DNA from: Spirochaetales bacterium
GTDB taxonomy: Bacteria > Spirochaetota > Spirochaetia > Sphaerochaetales > Sphaerochaetaceae
Reading direction: 5' to 3'
NCBI GenBank assembly: GCA_017478205.1
Contig: JAFVDZ010000003.1
Coordinates: 1 to 32,470, forward strand
DNA length: 32,470 nucleotides
The translations under genes and the position numbers were made by a program. The number at the start of each line of letters is the position of its first letter. The stretch's first letter is position 1. Of this stretch, positions 21,166 through 29,506 are shown in pieces. Below the pieces are notes generated by a model. That model ran no database searches, was not told the origin of the DNA, and worked only from the letters and a program-made list of their open reading frames with translations.

Positions 21166-22269
21166 TGAGACAAGGAGGTTTCTCTGGAAGAAGAAACGGT
21201 CCAGAGCGAGTACTCCTGTTCCCTGAAGTGTTCCCTTTTCCTTGTAATCAGAAACGGTGATTTCCACATTCGAAAAGAAAGGTCCTCCTTCCTTTTCTAT
21301 CAAACTTCTGAGTAGCTCATGATAGTATCCAGGGAGGTTCGAAATTCCTCCAGTAAGAAGTATCCTTCTTGCTCCTGTAGATGAAAGTGCATTGATCAGT
21401 GCCTTGCCAAGGAAAAGGCTAGCTTTTTCAAGTAGAGCACGATACTTTTCTTCTTCCTTGAGCATCTCGCGCACTGAAATATCCTCTCCAGATTGCTTTC
21501 TCAGGCCATAGCCAGATGATATGAGTTCAAGGCAACCTGTTCCTCCGCAATGGCAGATTCCAGACCGAGTAACAGGCATGTGAGCAAAATAGTTATTCGT
21601 AATTATCCTGTCTTTCAGGATAAGAGCAGATGAAAGATGCTCTCCCCAATTTACAAGCAAGGTGCCTTCTAGTGAGGATGAAAGGTGGAAGCGCTCTGCC
21701 TCAGCTTCAGCTTCGAGAGCTGAGACTAGAGAAACAGGGAAGGGACACCCTTCGAAGAGTTTCTCGAAATCGGCATTCTCTAGCAGTGGAAGGGTTGTAT
21801 ATGTGACCTTTTGGCCATCTAGAACTGCGTTAGCTGCGATCATCATTCCCAAGACCTTCTTTTGTGAAAGCTTCACCATCTTGGCTGCAACTCGGACTAT
21901 CTGGTCTCTCAGTTCTTCCGCGTTGTTTATATTCTCTAATGGAAACTGCTCACTTCTCAGAGGCCTTGCAAGAAGATCGAAGATAGCGACAGAGCAGCTT
22001 CTAGTCTTTACATCGCAGCCAAGCACTACAGCTGAATCGTTCTTGAGCTTCAAAAGTGTGCCAGGTCTTCCTCCCTTTGTCTCTATCTTTCCTTTCTCTT
22101 CGACAAAACCCTCTCCGATGAGATCAGAAACGATCTCTCCAGTAGAGACTTTGTTAAGGGAAAGAAGTGTAGAAAGGGTAGCTCTCGTGAGGTCATCGTG
22201 TTCTCTAAGTGCAGATAGTACCCTCAGTCTATTGAGCTTTCTTGCGTTTTCAGGTCTAGAAAATTCCAT
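21139..22269 (-). CDS. ROK-family transcription regulator, probably lacking sugar kinase activity
   Basis: NagC/XylR/Mlc-like. The N-terminal winged helix is at residues 9-60 (ENARKLNRLRVLSALREHDD, then LTRATLSTLLSLNKVSTGE), followed by a ROK domain. The zinc site GICHCGGTGCLE (C239, C241, C246) with H230 is intact, which is typical of ROK proteins. The ATP loop and the catalytic Asp of sugar kinases (usually in a G-N-D-A-N motif) are not conserved: the region reads VSALEAEAEAE. A sugar-sensing regulator is therefore more likely than a kinase. The only ribosome-site-like sequence is AGAAG just before the ATG, and a TATATA box ends 6 nt upstream, so the message may be nearly leaderless. Targets are unknown. 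Confidence 0.88.
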   Translation of the reverse strand: MEFSRPENARKLNRLRVLSALREHDDLTRATLSTLLSLNKVSTGEIVSDLIGEGFVEEKGKIETKGGRPGTLLKLKNDSAVVLGCDVKTRSCSVAIFDLLARPLRSEQFPLENINNAEELRDQIVRVAAKMVKLSQKKVLGMMIAANAVLDGQKVTYTTLPLLENADFEKLFEGCPFPVSLVSALEAEAEAERFHLSSSLEGTLLVNWGEHLSSALILKDRIITNNYFAHMPVTRSGICHCGGTGCLELISSGYGLRKQSGEDISVREMLKEEEKYRALLEKASLFLGKALINALSSTGARRILLTGGISNLPGYYHELLRSLIEKEGGPFFSNVEITVSDYKEKGTLQGTGVLALDRFFFQRNLLVSLGLDLLEA

Positions 22270-22434
22270 ATCTTCTATATAATAACTTTTGCTTGAGGGT
22301 TAAGAAAGATAAAAAACCCCAATTAAGAATCAAAAATCGATTTTACCATTTGCCATAAGATGAAAACATTATTAACTTTGTATAGCGTCCGTGGGACAAT
22401 TTTTTTGGATAATCAAAATAATAGAGGTACATAA

Positions 22435-24306
22435 ATGGCAAATAAAAAGTTCAAGACAGAAGTAAATGATCTTCTGCATCTTATCATCCATTCTCTTTAT
22501 TCAAACAGAGAAATCTTCCTCAGAGAGCTTATCTCAAACGCATCTGATGCTATCGATAAGCTGAGATATCTTTCCTTGACTGATGAGAAGCTGAAGGGTC
22601 AGTTCACAGAAGGAAAGATCGAGATCAGCTTCGATGAGAAGGCAAAGACCTTGACCATCAGTGATAATGGTATCGGTATGAACGAAGAGGAGCTCAACGC
22701 CAACCTCGGAACAATCGCATCCTCTGGAACAAAGAAGTTCCTTGCATCCTTGACTGAAGAACAGAAGAAAGATAGCAACCTTATTGGTCAGTTCGGTGTA
22801 GGCTTCTACTCTGCCTTCATGGTTGCAAAGAAGGTCGATGTCATTTCAAGAAGAGCAGGTGAAGAGAGTGCTTTCATCTGGTCCTCTGATGGCTCTTCAA
22901 CATATTCAATCGAGCCAGCTGAAAGAAGTGAGCACGGTTCAACTCTCATCCTGACAATGAACGAAGATGGAGAAAGCTTCGTAAACCGCTGGCAGCTTGA
23001 GAACCTGATAAAGAAGTATTCAGACCATGTTGCTTACTCAATCTATCTTGAATATGACCAGGAGTCATACACAGATGAAAAGGATAAGGATGGCAACCCT
23101 GTAAAGAAGAGTGAACACAAGAAGGAGCAGATCAACTCCTCCTCTGCACTCTGGAGAAGGAGCAAGAGCGATATAAAGGATGAGGAGTATAAGGAGTTCT
23201 ATAAGAATTTCTGCCATGATAGCGAGGATCCTCTTTTCTATCTTCACAACCATGCAGAAGGTGCAACAGAGTACACAACACTCTTCTACATCCCTGCAAA
23301 GGCTCCATTTGACATGAATCATGCCGATTACAAGCCAGGTGTGAAGCTCTACGTCAAGAGAGTCTATATCACAGATGACGAGAAGGAGCTGCTTCCAACA
23401 TATCTCAGATTCGTCAGAGGTGTCATAGACAGTGAGGACCTACCTCTCAACGTTTCTAGAGAGATCCTTCAGGAAAATAGAATCATGACTACGATCAGAA
23501 ATGGTTCTGTAAAGAAGCTCCTTGGAGAATTCAAGAAGCTATCTGAGAACAACCCAGAGAAGTATGAGAAGTTCATCAAGGAATACAACAGACCTCTCAA
23601 GGAAGGTCTCTATGGCGACTGGGCAAACAGAGAAACTCTGCTTGAGCTCGTAAGATACAAGTCAAGTGAACAGGATGGCTTCACATCTCTTGCTTCCTAC
23701 AAGGAGAGAATGAAGGCTGACCAGAAGTCCATCTACTACATTTCTGGTGGAAAGGAATCTGTCCTCAAGGCATCTCCTCTTGTGTCTGCCTACAGGAAGA
23801 AGGGCTATGAGGTCCTTATCATGGATGAGGATATCGATGATATCGTTGCTGGCATGATCGGAACATACAAGGATCTTCCTTTGAAGGATATCAAGAAGAC
23901 CTCTTCAGCTGATGATTTGAAGGATGAGAATGCAAAGGATGAAAAGGAGAGCAAGGAGGATGTCGAAAAGCTTACAAAGCTCCTTGGCGATAGAGTCAAG
24001 AAGGTCATCTCCTCTAAGCGTCTTACCGATTCTCCTGCAATCATCATCATGGACGAAAATGATCCATCTCTCCAGATGCAGCAGATTCTCAAGCAGATGG
24101 GTGGCGCTGATGAGCTTGACGATATAAAGCCAATCCTCGAGGTCAATACAGAGCATCCTGTCTTCAAGAAGATCATGGAAGCTAGTGAAGAGGAAGCTAA
24201 GGAGCTTTCTTCCCTCGTCCTCGATCAGGCATATCTTGCTGAAGGTATCATGCCTAAAGATCCTGTCAGTTTTGCACAGAATATTTCAAAGTTGTTGGCA
24301 AAATAA
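22435..24306 (+). CDS. htpG: Hsp90-family molecular chaperone HtpG
   Basis: Cytoplasmic ATP-dependent chaperone dimer. The N-terminal GHKL ATPase domain shows LIIHSLYSNREIFLRELISN with the conserved E and N of the nucleotide site, DNGIGM, GTIASSGTKKF and GQFGVGFYSAFMVA. The middle domain carries LPLNVSREILQENR with the catalytic-loop Arg, and the C-terminal dimerisation domain follows. The 623-residue length is standard for bacterial HtpG. A lysine/aspartate-rich linker (KDENAKDEKESKEDVEKL) lies before the C-terminal domain. GAGGT lies 7 nt upstream of the ATG. Codon use is strongly biased towards CTC, AAG and GAG, as expected of a highly expressed gene. No CIRCE or other heat-shock operator was seen in the 165-bp upstream spacer. 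Confidence 0.98.
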   Translation: MANKKFKTEVNDLLHLIIHSLYSNREIFLRELISNASDAIDKLRYLSLTDEKLKGQFTEGKIEISFDEKAKTLTISDNGIGMNEEELNANLGTIASSGTKKFLASLTEEQKKDSNLIGQFGVGFYSAFMVAKKVDVISRRAGEESAFIWSSDGSSTYSIEPAERSEHGSTLILTMNEDGESFVNRWQLENLIKKYSDHVAYSIYLEYDQESYTDEKDKDGNPVKKSEHKKEQINSSSALWRRSKSDIKDEEYKEFYKNFCHDSEDPLFYLHNHAEGATEYTTLFYIPAKAPFDMNHADYKPGVKLYVKRVYITDDEKELLPTYLRFVRGVIDSEDLPLNVSREILQENRIMTTIRNGSVKKLLGEFKKLSENNPEKYEKFIKEYNRPLKEGLYGDWANRETLLELVRYKSSEQDGFTSLASYKERMKADQKSIYYISGGKESVLKASPLVSAYRKKGYEVLIMDEDIDDIVAGMIGTYKDLPLKDIKKTSSADDLKDENAKDEKESKEDVEKLTKLLGDRVKKVISSKRLTDSPAIIIMDENDPSLQMQQILKQMGGADELDDIKPILEVNTEHPVFKKIMEASEEEAKELSSLVLDQAYLAEGIMPKDPVSFAQNISKLLAK

Positions 24307-24325
24307 GTTTTTTGTGACAAGAATT

Positions 24326-24356
24326 TTCCTGGGGAATCTTTTCTCCAGGAATTTTT
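24326..24356 (+). terminator. Intrinsic terminator of htpG
   Basis: TTCCTGGGGA (24326-24335) pairs with TCTCCAGGAA (24342-24351) over 10 bp with one G-T, followed by TTTTT. It ends only 17 nt before the next start codon. Confidence 0.85.
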
Positions 24357-24373
24357 GTATCTAGGAGTATTTA

Positions 24374-25216
24374 ATGAACGGAGCCCAGATTGCTTTTATT
24401 GATTACCTTAACAATTGGAAGGAAACTCTTCCTGGTGTATATAAGTTGATTCCCGCAATTGGAAATACAATTCTGGCAATTATTGTTGCTAAAATTCTAT
24501 TGAAGATATCAATAAACTTCATAAAGAAGCTTGTTGATAAGAAGACGAATGTCACACCTCTTATGGGGGGCTTCATGATCAAGACACTCCAGGTGATTGT
24601 CTGGTCTATCACAGCCATCTCAATCTTAGGCTTCTGGGGGATAGATATAGCTCCAATACTTGCTGGTGTGGGTGTTTCCGGTATCGTTCTTGGTCTTGCT
24701 CTTCAAGAGACGATTGCATCTATCTTTTCTGGTTTCATGATTGCCGTTTCCAAACCTTTTGGTATCGGCGACTATGTTGAAATCGGCTCTGTTTCTGGAA
24801 CAGTTTCCTCAATGGATACTGTTGCAGTAGGGCTCGTAACACCTGATGGAAAGAAAATAGTTATGGCAAATAAACTAGTCTGGGGTGCTGTAATTACCAA
24901 CTACTCATCCAATGCAACTAGAAGAATCGATATGGCTCTGAATATTTCCTATGATGTTGATATAAACCGTGTGAAGGAAATTGCCAGAGAGATTCTGGTC
25001 TCTTATCCAGATGTGCTTGAAAATCCTGCACCAGTTATCGAAGTTGGTGAATATGCTGATTCCTTCATGAAACTCTACATCAGACCATATTGCAAGAATG
25101 GGGATTATTGGAAGATCAAGTTCCGTTTCCAGGCAGACCTTCCTAAGGCCTTGAGTAGTGCCGGTATCAAGATTCCTAGAAACAAGCTGGAAATCACAAA
25201 TATAGAAGAGAAGTGA
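24374..25216 (+). CDS. mscS: Small-conductance mechanosensitive channel (MscS family)
   Basis: Inner-membrane channel that opens under membrane tension to release solutes on osmotic downshock. The 280-residue length matches the canonical three-helix MscS. TM1 covers about residues 25-47 (LIPAIGNTILAIIVAKILL) and TM2 about 70-90. The pore helix TM3 reads GVGVSGIVLGLALQETIAS, with the Gly/Ala packing pattern and the kink region, then FMIAVSKPFGIGDYVEI into the beta domain. VITNYSSNATRRIDMALNIS marks the conserved beta/alpha-beta cage. AGGAG lies 7 nt before the ATG. It starts only 17 nt after the htpG terminator and no separate promoter is evident, so it may be expressed by terminator read-through. 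Confidence 0.94.
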   Translation: MNGAQIAFIDYLNNWKETLPGVYKLIPAIGNTILAIIVAKILLKISINFIKKLVDKKTNVTPLMGGFMIKTLQVIVWSITAISILGFWGIDIAPILAGVGVSGIVLGLALQETIASIFSGFMIAVSKPFGIGDYVEIGSVSGTVSSMDTVAVGLVTPDGKKIVMANKLVWGAVITNYSSNATRRIDMALNISYDVDINRVKEIAREILVSYPDVLENPAPVIEVGEYADSFMKLYIRPYCKNGDYWKIKFRFQADLPKALSSAGIKIPRNKLEITNIEEK

Positions 25217-25241
25217 AAAATGGCCCTGCGGGGTCATTTTT
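25216..25241. terminator. Bidirectional terminator between mscS and the HAD gene
   Basis: AAAAATGGCCC (25216-25226) pairs with GGGTCATTTTT (25231-25241) over 11 bp with one G-T and a 4-nt loop. T-runs are present on both strands, so it can serve both convergent genes. It overlaps both stop codons. Confidence 0.85.
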
Positions 25242-26017
25242 CATATCCATCCAAAGTGTTTCAATGCGTTATAGATTCCATCATTGCCAACATTTGTTGT
25301 GATGTAATCTGCCTTTTCCTTCAATTCCTTAACAGCATTCCCCATTGCTATGCTGGTCCATTCAGCAGAGAACATAGTAAGGTCGTTCTTCTGGTCTCCA
25401 AAAACAACGACATCCTCTAGCTTTCCTTCAAGCAGAGAAACCATCTTTCTTATTCCAACTGCCTTATCACATGGCTCCACATAGATATAGTAGGGGTTGT
25501 ATCGGCACCAAGGGAGGGGCGAGAGTTTATCAAGCTGAGTCTCAATACTCTCATCACCTGCAATATAAATCTTGAAGATCTTTTCAAGCTTCCTGATATC
25601 CAAATCCTTCTGGATTCTTGTCTCCATGTAGTTTGTCTTTTTTACTGCTTCAGGAAATCGTTCATCTGGCGCATAGCGATAGATTGAATCATCATATGAG
25701 ACTGCCCATGGGATATTCTTCTCTTCGCACTCTGCTACAAGGTCAAGGCAAAGCTTCTTGTCCAAAGGGATAATTTCCATTAACTTGCCATCGATTGTAA
25801 TCCCATTGCCTCCATCACTTACCATGTTTTCAAAGCCTAGCGCTGTTCTGATTTCCTCAGCCATAGCATGGCTTCTACCTGTTGCAATTGCCACAAAGTG
25901 GCCGTTTTCTCTTAAGCGTTCGAGTGCACGGATTGCAGACTCTGGGATGTTGCCAACGCCAAAGCCTCCATCAATTAGAGTTCCATCGATGTCAAAGAAG
26001 AAGTATTTCTTTTTCAT
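25241..26017 (-). CDS. HAD-superfamily (Cof-type) sugar-phosphate phosphatase
   Basis: Cof/YidA-like cytoplasmic phosphatase of 258 residues. Motif I is FFFDIDGTLID with nucleophile D9 and D11, motif II is AIATGRS, and motif IV is VVFGDQKNDLTMF with metal-binding Asp residues. A C2B-type cap domain lies between, around residues 80-190. Such enzymes dephosphorylate sugar phosphates, nucleotides or FMN, with broad specificity, and the true substrate is unknown. The start codon overlaps the rlmE stop as ATGA (26014-26017), so it is translationally coupled to rlmE. A homologous but separate HAD gene begins at 32158. Confidence 0.92.
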   Translation of the reverse strand: MKKKYFFFDIDGTLIDGGFGVGNIPESAIRALERLRENGHFVAIATGRSHAMAEEIRTALGFENMVSDGGNGITIDGKLMEIIPLDKKLCLDLVAECEEKNIPWAVSYDDSIYRYAPDERFPEAVKKTNYMETRIQKDLDIRKLEKIFKIYIAGDESIETQLDKLSPLPWCRYNPYYIYVEPCDKAVGIRKMVSLLEGKLEDVVVFGDQKNDLTMFSAEWTSIAMGNAVKELKEKADYITTNVGNDGIYNALKHFGWI

Positions 26018-26622
26018 GCTCTTGGTTTTCTATCAAGTCCGATGAGATAGATTTCGAAACTGTCATCTCTGCAGGCCTTTGGCTTGAAGGCCTTTGCTTT
26101 GGCAAAGAGAGTCCTCATTGTCTTGAGAATCTGCTCCTGTCCTCCTCCCTGGAATATCTTGATCACAAGATTTCCGTGTTCTCTAAGCTGTTCCTCAGCT
26201 AGATAGACAACATTCTCTGCAAGCCATTCAGAGCGAGTAGTATCGACAGTCCTGTTACCTGTTGTCATTGGAGCAGCGTCAGAGATTATGCAGTCGTAAG
26301 GGCCAAGCTCTACCAAGCGGGCTCTATTTTCCTTTGAGAACGCGTCCCCAGTAATTTCAATTACTGTTGATGGTACAGGGTCCAAGCGAAGTGGGTTGAG
26401 GTCGACAGAGACAATTCTGCCTTTTCCTTTGATCAACTCCCTGTGAGTAAAGAGAGTCCAAGAGCCTGGAGCTGCACCTACGTCGAGTACGCTATCTCCT
26501 GGTTTGATCAGTTTATGTGTGTTGTTGATCTCCTCAAGCTTGTAAACGCTTCTTGCTGGATATCCCTCACGATGAGCACGAAGGGTGTATGAGTCTGCCT
26601 TATCTCTTCTACTGTTTGCCAT
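26014..26622 (-). CDS. rlmE: 23S rRNA 2'-O-methyltransferase RlmE (FtsJ/RrmJ)
   Basis: Methylates the 2'-OH of U2552 in the A-loop of 23S rRNA, a late step in 50S assembly. The Rossmann-fold SAM site is SVLDVGAAPGSWTLF (44-58). The catalytic tetrad K28-D115-K155-E190 (in ARSVYKL, IISDAAP, LVIKIFQGG and DSFEIYLIG) corresponds to the E. coli K38-D124-K164-E199 set. The 202-residue length is normal. No ribosome site is visible before the ATG. Upstream lies a perfect 15-bp inverted repeat (26653-26700) that could regulate it. The downstream HAD gene is coupled by a 4-bp overlap. Confidence 0.95.
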   Translation of the reverse strand: MANSRRDKADSYTLRAHREGYPARSVYKLEEINNTHKLIKPGDSVLDVGAAPGSWTLFTHRELIKGKGRIVSVDLNPLRLDPVPSTVIEITGDAFSKENRARLVELGPYDCIISDAAPMTTGNRTVDTTRSEWLAENVVYLAEEQLREHGNLVIKIFQGGGQEQILKTMRTLFAKAKAFKPKACRDDSFEIYLIGLDRKPRA

Positions 26623-26652
26623 ATTTATGAAGATACACGAGACAAAGAAAAT

Positions 26653-26700
26653 GTGCTAGATATTCGTTTTCGGGTGGGAGAGATGACGAATATCTAGCAC
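26653..26700. repeat. Perfect 15-bp inverted repeat upstream of rlmE
   Basis: GTGCTAGATATTCGT (26653-26667) and ACGAATATCTAGCAC (26686-26700) are exact complements around an 18-nt loop. Modest T tracts occur on both sides (TAGTTTTTC on plus, ATTTTCTTTG on minus). It could be a terminator, an mRNA leader hairpin of rlmE, or a protein-binding site. The adenosine deaminase gene already has its own terminator 200 nt away, so a role there is not needed. Confidence 0.7.
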
Positions 26701-26728
26701 GTAGTTTTTCTTTAACTTAAAGGAGGTA

Positions 26729-26794
26729 ATGAAAAAACTGTTGCTCTGTACCAATTTATATGCAAAAGGCGTGCCAACTTTTAAAAAGGTCTGA
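26729..26794 (+). CDS. Possible 21-residue small protein (weak)
   Basis: An ATG at 26729 is preceded by AAAGGAGGT with an ideal gap and opens a 21-codon frame starting MKKLLLCTNLYAKG and ending at TGA (26792-26794). The ribosome site is stronger than that of most real genes here. The peptide is short and basic, and I see no promoter. The rest of 26623-26933 shows only the inverted repeat and the adenosine deaminase terminator. Confidence 0.25.
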   Translation: MKKLLLCTNLYAKGVPTFKKV

Positions 26795-26898
26795 AAAATA
26801 GTTAATTTTAGCACTTTTGAAGGGAAATATAGGAATATGATACTCAAACAGGTGTGAAAATTATTCACAGTGTGCACTTTTATGATTCTTTCAGTGTG

Positions 26899-26927
26899 CA
26901 AAAAAGTGGAGGTCCTTGAAGACCTCC
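26899..26927 (-). terminator. Intrinsic terminator of the adenosine deaminase gene
   Basis: GGAGGTC (26908-26914) and GACCTCC (26921-26927) form a perfect 7-bp stem around a 6-nt loop. On the minus strand it is followed by ACTTTTTT. It starts 7 nt after the stop codon. Confidence 0.88.
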
Positions 26928-26933
26928 AACCTT

Positions 26934-28013
26934 TTATATGTTGTATACTTTTCTCAACTCTGCATATTGTCTCTTTATCACATCGTAAATCAGATGGAGC
27001 TTTTCGGTGTGATGGATGAATGCAGACTTCATCGCATTCAGTGTAATCTTCTCAAGATCGCTTATGTTAAGGCCATATACTTCAGAAGCAATAGTGAGTT
27101 CCTTTGTCAGGTTTGTGTCACTCATTAGGCGGTTATCTGAGCAGAGGCAGACACGGAAGTTGTTGCGATAGAAGAGTGGGAATGGGTGTGTCTCATAGGA
27201 TTCTGCTGCACCTGTTCCTACATTGGATGTCAGACAGAGTTCTAGTGGGATTCTTCGATCGAGTACATACTGGGAGAGTGAATCGAGACGAGTTATCTGG
27301 TTTCCTCTCAGTGCCATATCTTCGATCAATCTTACACCGTGGCCAATTCTATGTGCACCGCAAATCTGGATTGCCTGCCAGATAGATTCAGTACCGAAGG
27401 CCTCTCCTGCGTGGATTGTAATGTATCCATTCTTTGCTCTTATATGGTCAAAGGCCGTCTTATGGTCCTTGGAAGGGAAACCTGCTTCTCCTCCAGCAAG
27501 GTCGAAGCCAACAACACCTCTATCCATAAAGGAGGTTGCAAGCTGTGCAATCTTGAGAGTATCAGCTGGATCCTGGTCTCTCATCGCACAGATAAGAAGA
27601 CCATAGCTCATACCGAAATCTGCCTTACCTCTATCTAGGCCAGAAAGAACGGCTGTTACGACCTTTTCCATAGAAAGGCCTTTTTGGGTGTGCAATGCAG
27701 GAGCAAATCTGATTTCTGCGTAAACTACGTTTTCTCGTGATAGATCCTCAACTGCTTCGTAGGCAACTCTCTCAAGGTCTTCTTCTGTCTGCATCACAGC
27801 AGTTGTGTATTTGAAGGTCTCAAGATATTGGACAAGACTTTTCTGCTTGCACCCACGGATAAAGAACTCCCTGAGTTCCTTGGGATCTGTGGAAGGGAGA
27901 GCAATCTTGTCTCTCTTTGCAATGTCGAGGATCGTTTCAATCCTAAGTCCACCGTCGAGGTGGTCATGGAGTTCTACCTTTGGAACTCTCTTGATCATAT
28001 CTTTCGTCAACAT
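26934..28013 (-). CDS. add: Adenosine deaminase
   Basis: Zinc-dependent conversion of adenosine to inosine, the substrate of the nucleoside phosphorylase at 17387. Amidohydrolase-fold signatures are the metal pair HDHLDGG near the N-terminus, FDLAGGEAGFP, the third metal His in ITIHAGEAFG with the catalytic Glu, RIGHGVRL, and CSDNRLMSDTNLTKEL. The last corresponds to the usual S-D-D-P motif, here with N in place of the second D. I take the ATG at 28013 (359 residues). It has no ribosome site, but TATACT (28020-28025) ends 6 nt upstream, which points to a leaderless message. The ATG at 27998 is an alternative. The D-to-N change next to the metal ligand is worth noting, because the second Asp normally contacts substrate. 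Confidence 0.92.
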   Translation of the reverse strand: MLTKDMIKRVPKVELHDHLDGGLRIETILDIAKRDKIALPSTDPKELREFFIRGCKQKSLVQYLETFKYTTAVMQTEEDLERVAYEAVEDLSRENVVYAEIRFAPALHTQKGLSMEKVVTAVLSGLDRGKADFGMSYGLLICAMRDQDPADTLKIAQLATSFMDRGVVGFDLAGGEAGFPSKDHKTAFDHIRAKNGYITIHAGEAFGTESIWQAIQICGAHRIGHGVRLIEDMALRGNQITRLDSLSQYVLDRRIPLELCLTSNVGTGAAESYETHPFPLFYRNNFRVCLCSDNRLMSDTNLTKELTIASEVYGLNISDLEKITLNAMKSAFIHHTEKLHLIYDVIKRQYAELRKVYNI

Positions 28014-28239
28014 GAGAAAAGTATACAATCTTTTATCGTTTTAGGAGAGCCTTTTAATGCAGATTGTTTTTCGTTGGAGTAAAAATGAGAAACAAATTTT
28101 GTAAGAATTGTTTCATAATTTCTGTTGTAGATTGGTTTTACTTGGAGAAAAATACAAAAAATTACTGTAAGAAAATATTTACGCGTATCGATAAATAGTC
28201 TAAAAATAGAAGTATAAAAACCATATAGGAGAAAACAAA

Positions 28240-28752
28240 ATGGCTAAATCTATTGAAACTCTTAACAAGAAGCTACTTGCAGCAGCCATCAGCGCAACAA
28301 GAGCTAGCGAAATCAAGGCTCTCGTAGAAGCTGGTGCTGATGTTAATTGCCACAATGAATGGGGCCTTTCACCTGTAATGCTGGCATCTCAGTATAACCA
28401 CTGTGTTGCTGTCGTAAAGGCACTAATCGAACTGGGTGCAGATATCCATGAGGCAGAACCAAAGTATAGATCAAATTCACTTCACCTTGCAGCTAACAAC
28501 TCCGACAACCCAAAGATGATCGAAGTTCTTCTCGAGGCAGGTGCAGATATCGATACTAGGAACTACCTTGGTGAAACAGCTCTCGTGATGGCAGTAAACA
28601 ACAACGAAGCCACTAGAGTTGCAACACAGCTAATAAAGAGTGGTGCTGATGTAAATGCAACCGATTATCAGGGACACAGTGTTCTCGAATATGCCAAGGC
28701 ATCTGGTAGAACCTACCTCATCAACCTTCTCAAGGAGCATGGTGCTGTATAA
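28240..28752 (+). CDS. Ankyrin-repeat protein
   Basis: 170 residues made almost entirely of four ankyrin repeats of 33-36 residues. Typical pieces are IKALVEAGADVNCHNEWGLS, VVKALIELGADIHEAEPKYR, MIEVLLEAGADIDTRNYLGE and VATQLIKSGADVNATDYQGH. No signal peptide or other domain is present, so it is a cytoplasmic protein-binding adaptor of unknown partner. AGGAG lies 8 nt before the ATG. It is a single-gene unit with its own terminator. The spacer 28014-28239 is AT-rich, with TATAAA near 28213 as the only promoter hint. Confidence 0.92.
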   Translation: MAKSIETLNKKLLAAAISATRASEIKALVEAGADVNCHNEWGLSPVMLASQYNHCVAVVKALIELGADIHEAEPKYRSNSLHLAANNSDNPKMIEVLLEAGADIDTRNYLGETALVMAVNNNEATRVATQLIKSGADVNATDYQGHSVLEYAKASGRTYLINLLKEHGAV

Positions 28753-28772
28753 GACCCGTCTTCTTTAACAGC

Positions 28773-28822
28773 AAGGAGGTGTTCATGAAGTCCTATAAGT
28801 AGGACTAAAAGGACACCTCCTT
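28773..28822 (+). terminator. Two-tier terminator of the ankyrin gene
   Basis: AAGGAGGTGT (28773-28782) pairs perfectly with ACACCTCCTT (28813-28822), enclosing a second perfect stem AGTCCTA/TAGGACT (28789-28806). TTTGTTTG follows. The 5' arm contains an anti-anti-Shine-Dalgarno-like AAGGAGG. Confidence 0.75.
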
Positions 28823-28858
28823 TGTTTGTTGTATTGATAATCTATCGATAATTTAGAG

Positions 28859-29257
28859 TTAAGTCCAAGCCTCAGTTTTCAGACCATCCACTTTGGAGAA
28901 TTCTTTTTCATTATTGGTCACAACTATATATCCTAGAGACTGAGCATGACCTGCAATCATCATATCTAGAGGACCTATCGGTGTTCCTTTTTTCTCTAAA
29001 TCCACTCTGATCTTTCCATAGCAATTGGCAGCAGCTATATCAAACTCCAGAATCTCAATATTTGCCAAAAGCAAAGAAAGAGCCAATCTGTTTTTCTCCA
29101 CAGTGGAACTTTTCTCTACTCCATGTACCAATTCAGCATATGTGATCGATGATATACACACATCTTCCATCTCAAGACTCTGTAGCTTTTGAAATATTTT
29201 TTCCGGTTTATGCTTTATTGCATAAATGCAGATGTTAGTGTCAAGCATATACCTCAT
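28859..29257 (-). CDS. vapC: VapC toxin, PIN-domain ribonuclease
   Basis: Type II toxin that cleaves RNA, in known cases often initiator tRNA or the rRNA sarcin-ricin loop. It has 132 residues with the full acidic PIN site: D6 in MLDTNICIY, E42 in SSITYAELVHG, D98 in GPLDMMIAGHA, and NNEKEF (115-120) in place of the usual N-x-x-x-F-x-R. The start codon overlaps the vapB stop as ATGA (29254-29257), the typical antitoxin-first arrangement that keeps antitoxin in excess. It is intact and probably active. Confidence 0.95.
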   Translation of the reverse strand: MRYMLDTNICIYAIKHKPEKIFQKLQSLEMEDVCISSITYAELVHGVEKSSTVEKNRLALSLLLANIEILEFDIAAANCYGKIRVDLEKKGTPIGPLDMMIAGHAQSLGYIVVTNNEKEFSKVDGLKTEAWT

Positions 29258-29484
29258 AGCTCTTCACACTTCTGTGCAGTATCTGTTGCTCTTCCGTCTG
29301 CCATGAAATCATCTGAGAACATATCTATTGCTCTCATAAAAGAATCCCACTTGTGCTGTTTTGGAAGAAGGATGACAATATCACCTATCTTATTCACCAA
29401 CACTTCGTCTGATGAAAATCTGCACTCTTTAGGAAGTCTGATTGCCTGACTTCTTCCATTTTCAAAAACCTTTGCTGTCATCAT
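29254..29484 (-). CDS. vapB: VapB antitoxin, AbrB/SpoVT-like DNA-binding
   Basis: 76 residues. The N-terminal swapped-hairpin AbrB domain, KVFENGRSQAIRLPKECRF then DEVLVNKIGDIVILLP, is typical of VagC/VapB antitoxins. The C-terminal tail should wrap the VapC active site. Two ATG codons stand in tandem; GGAGGGAG lies 5 nt before the first, at 29484. A perfect 20-bp palindrome over its promoter (29508-29527) is the likely VapBC autorepression site. Confidence 0.93.
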   Translation of the reverse strand: MMTAKVFENGRSQAIRLPKECRFSSDEVLVNKIGDIVILLPKQHKWDSFMRAIDMFSDDFMADGRATDTAQKCEEL

Positions 29485-29506
29485 AGAGGCTCCCTCCTTT
29501 TTGTAA

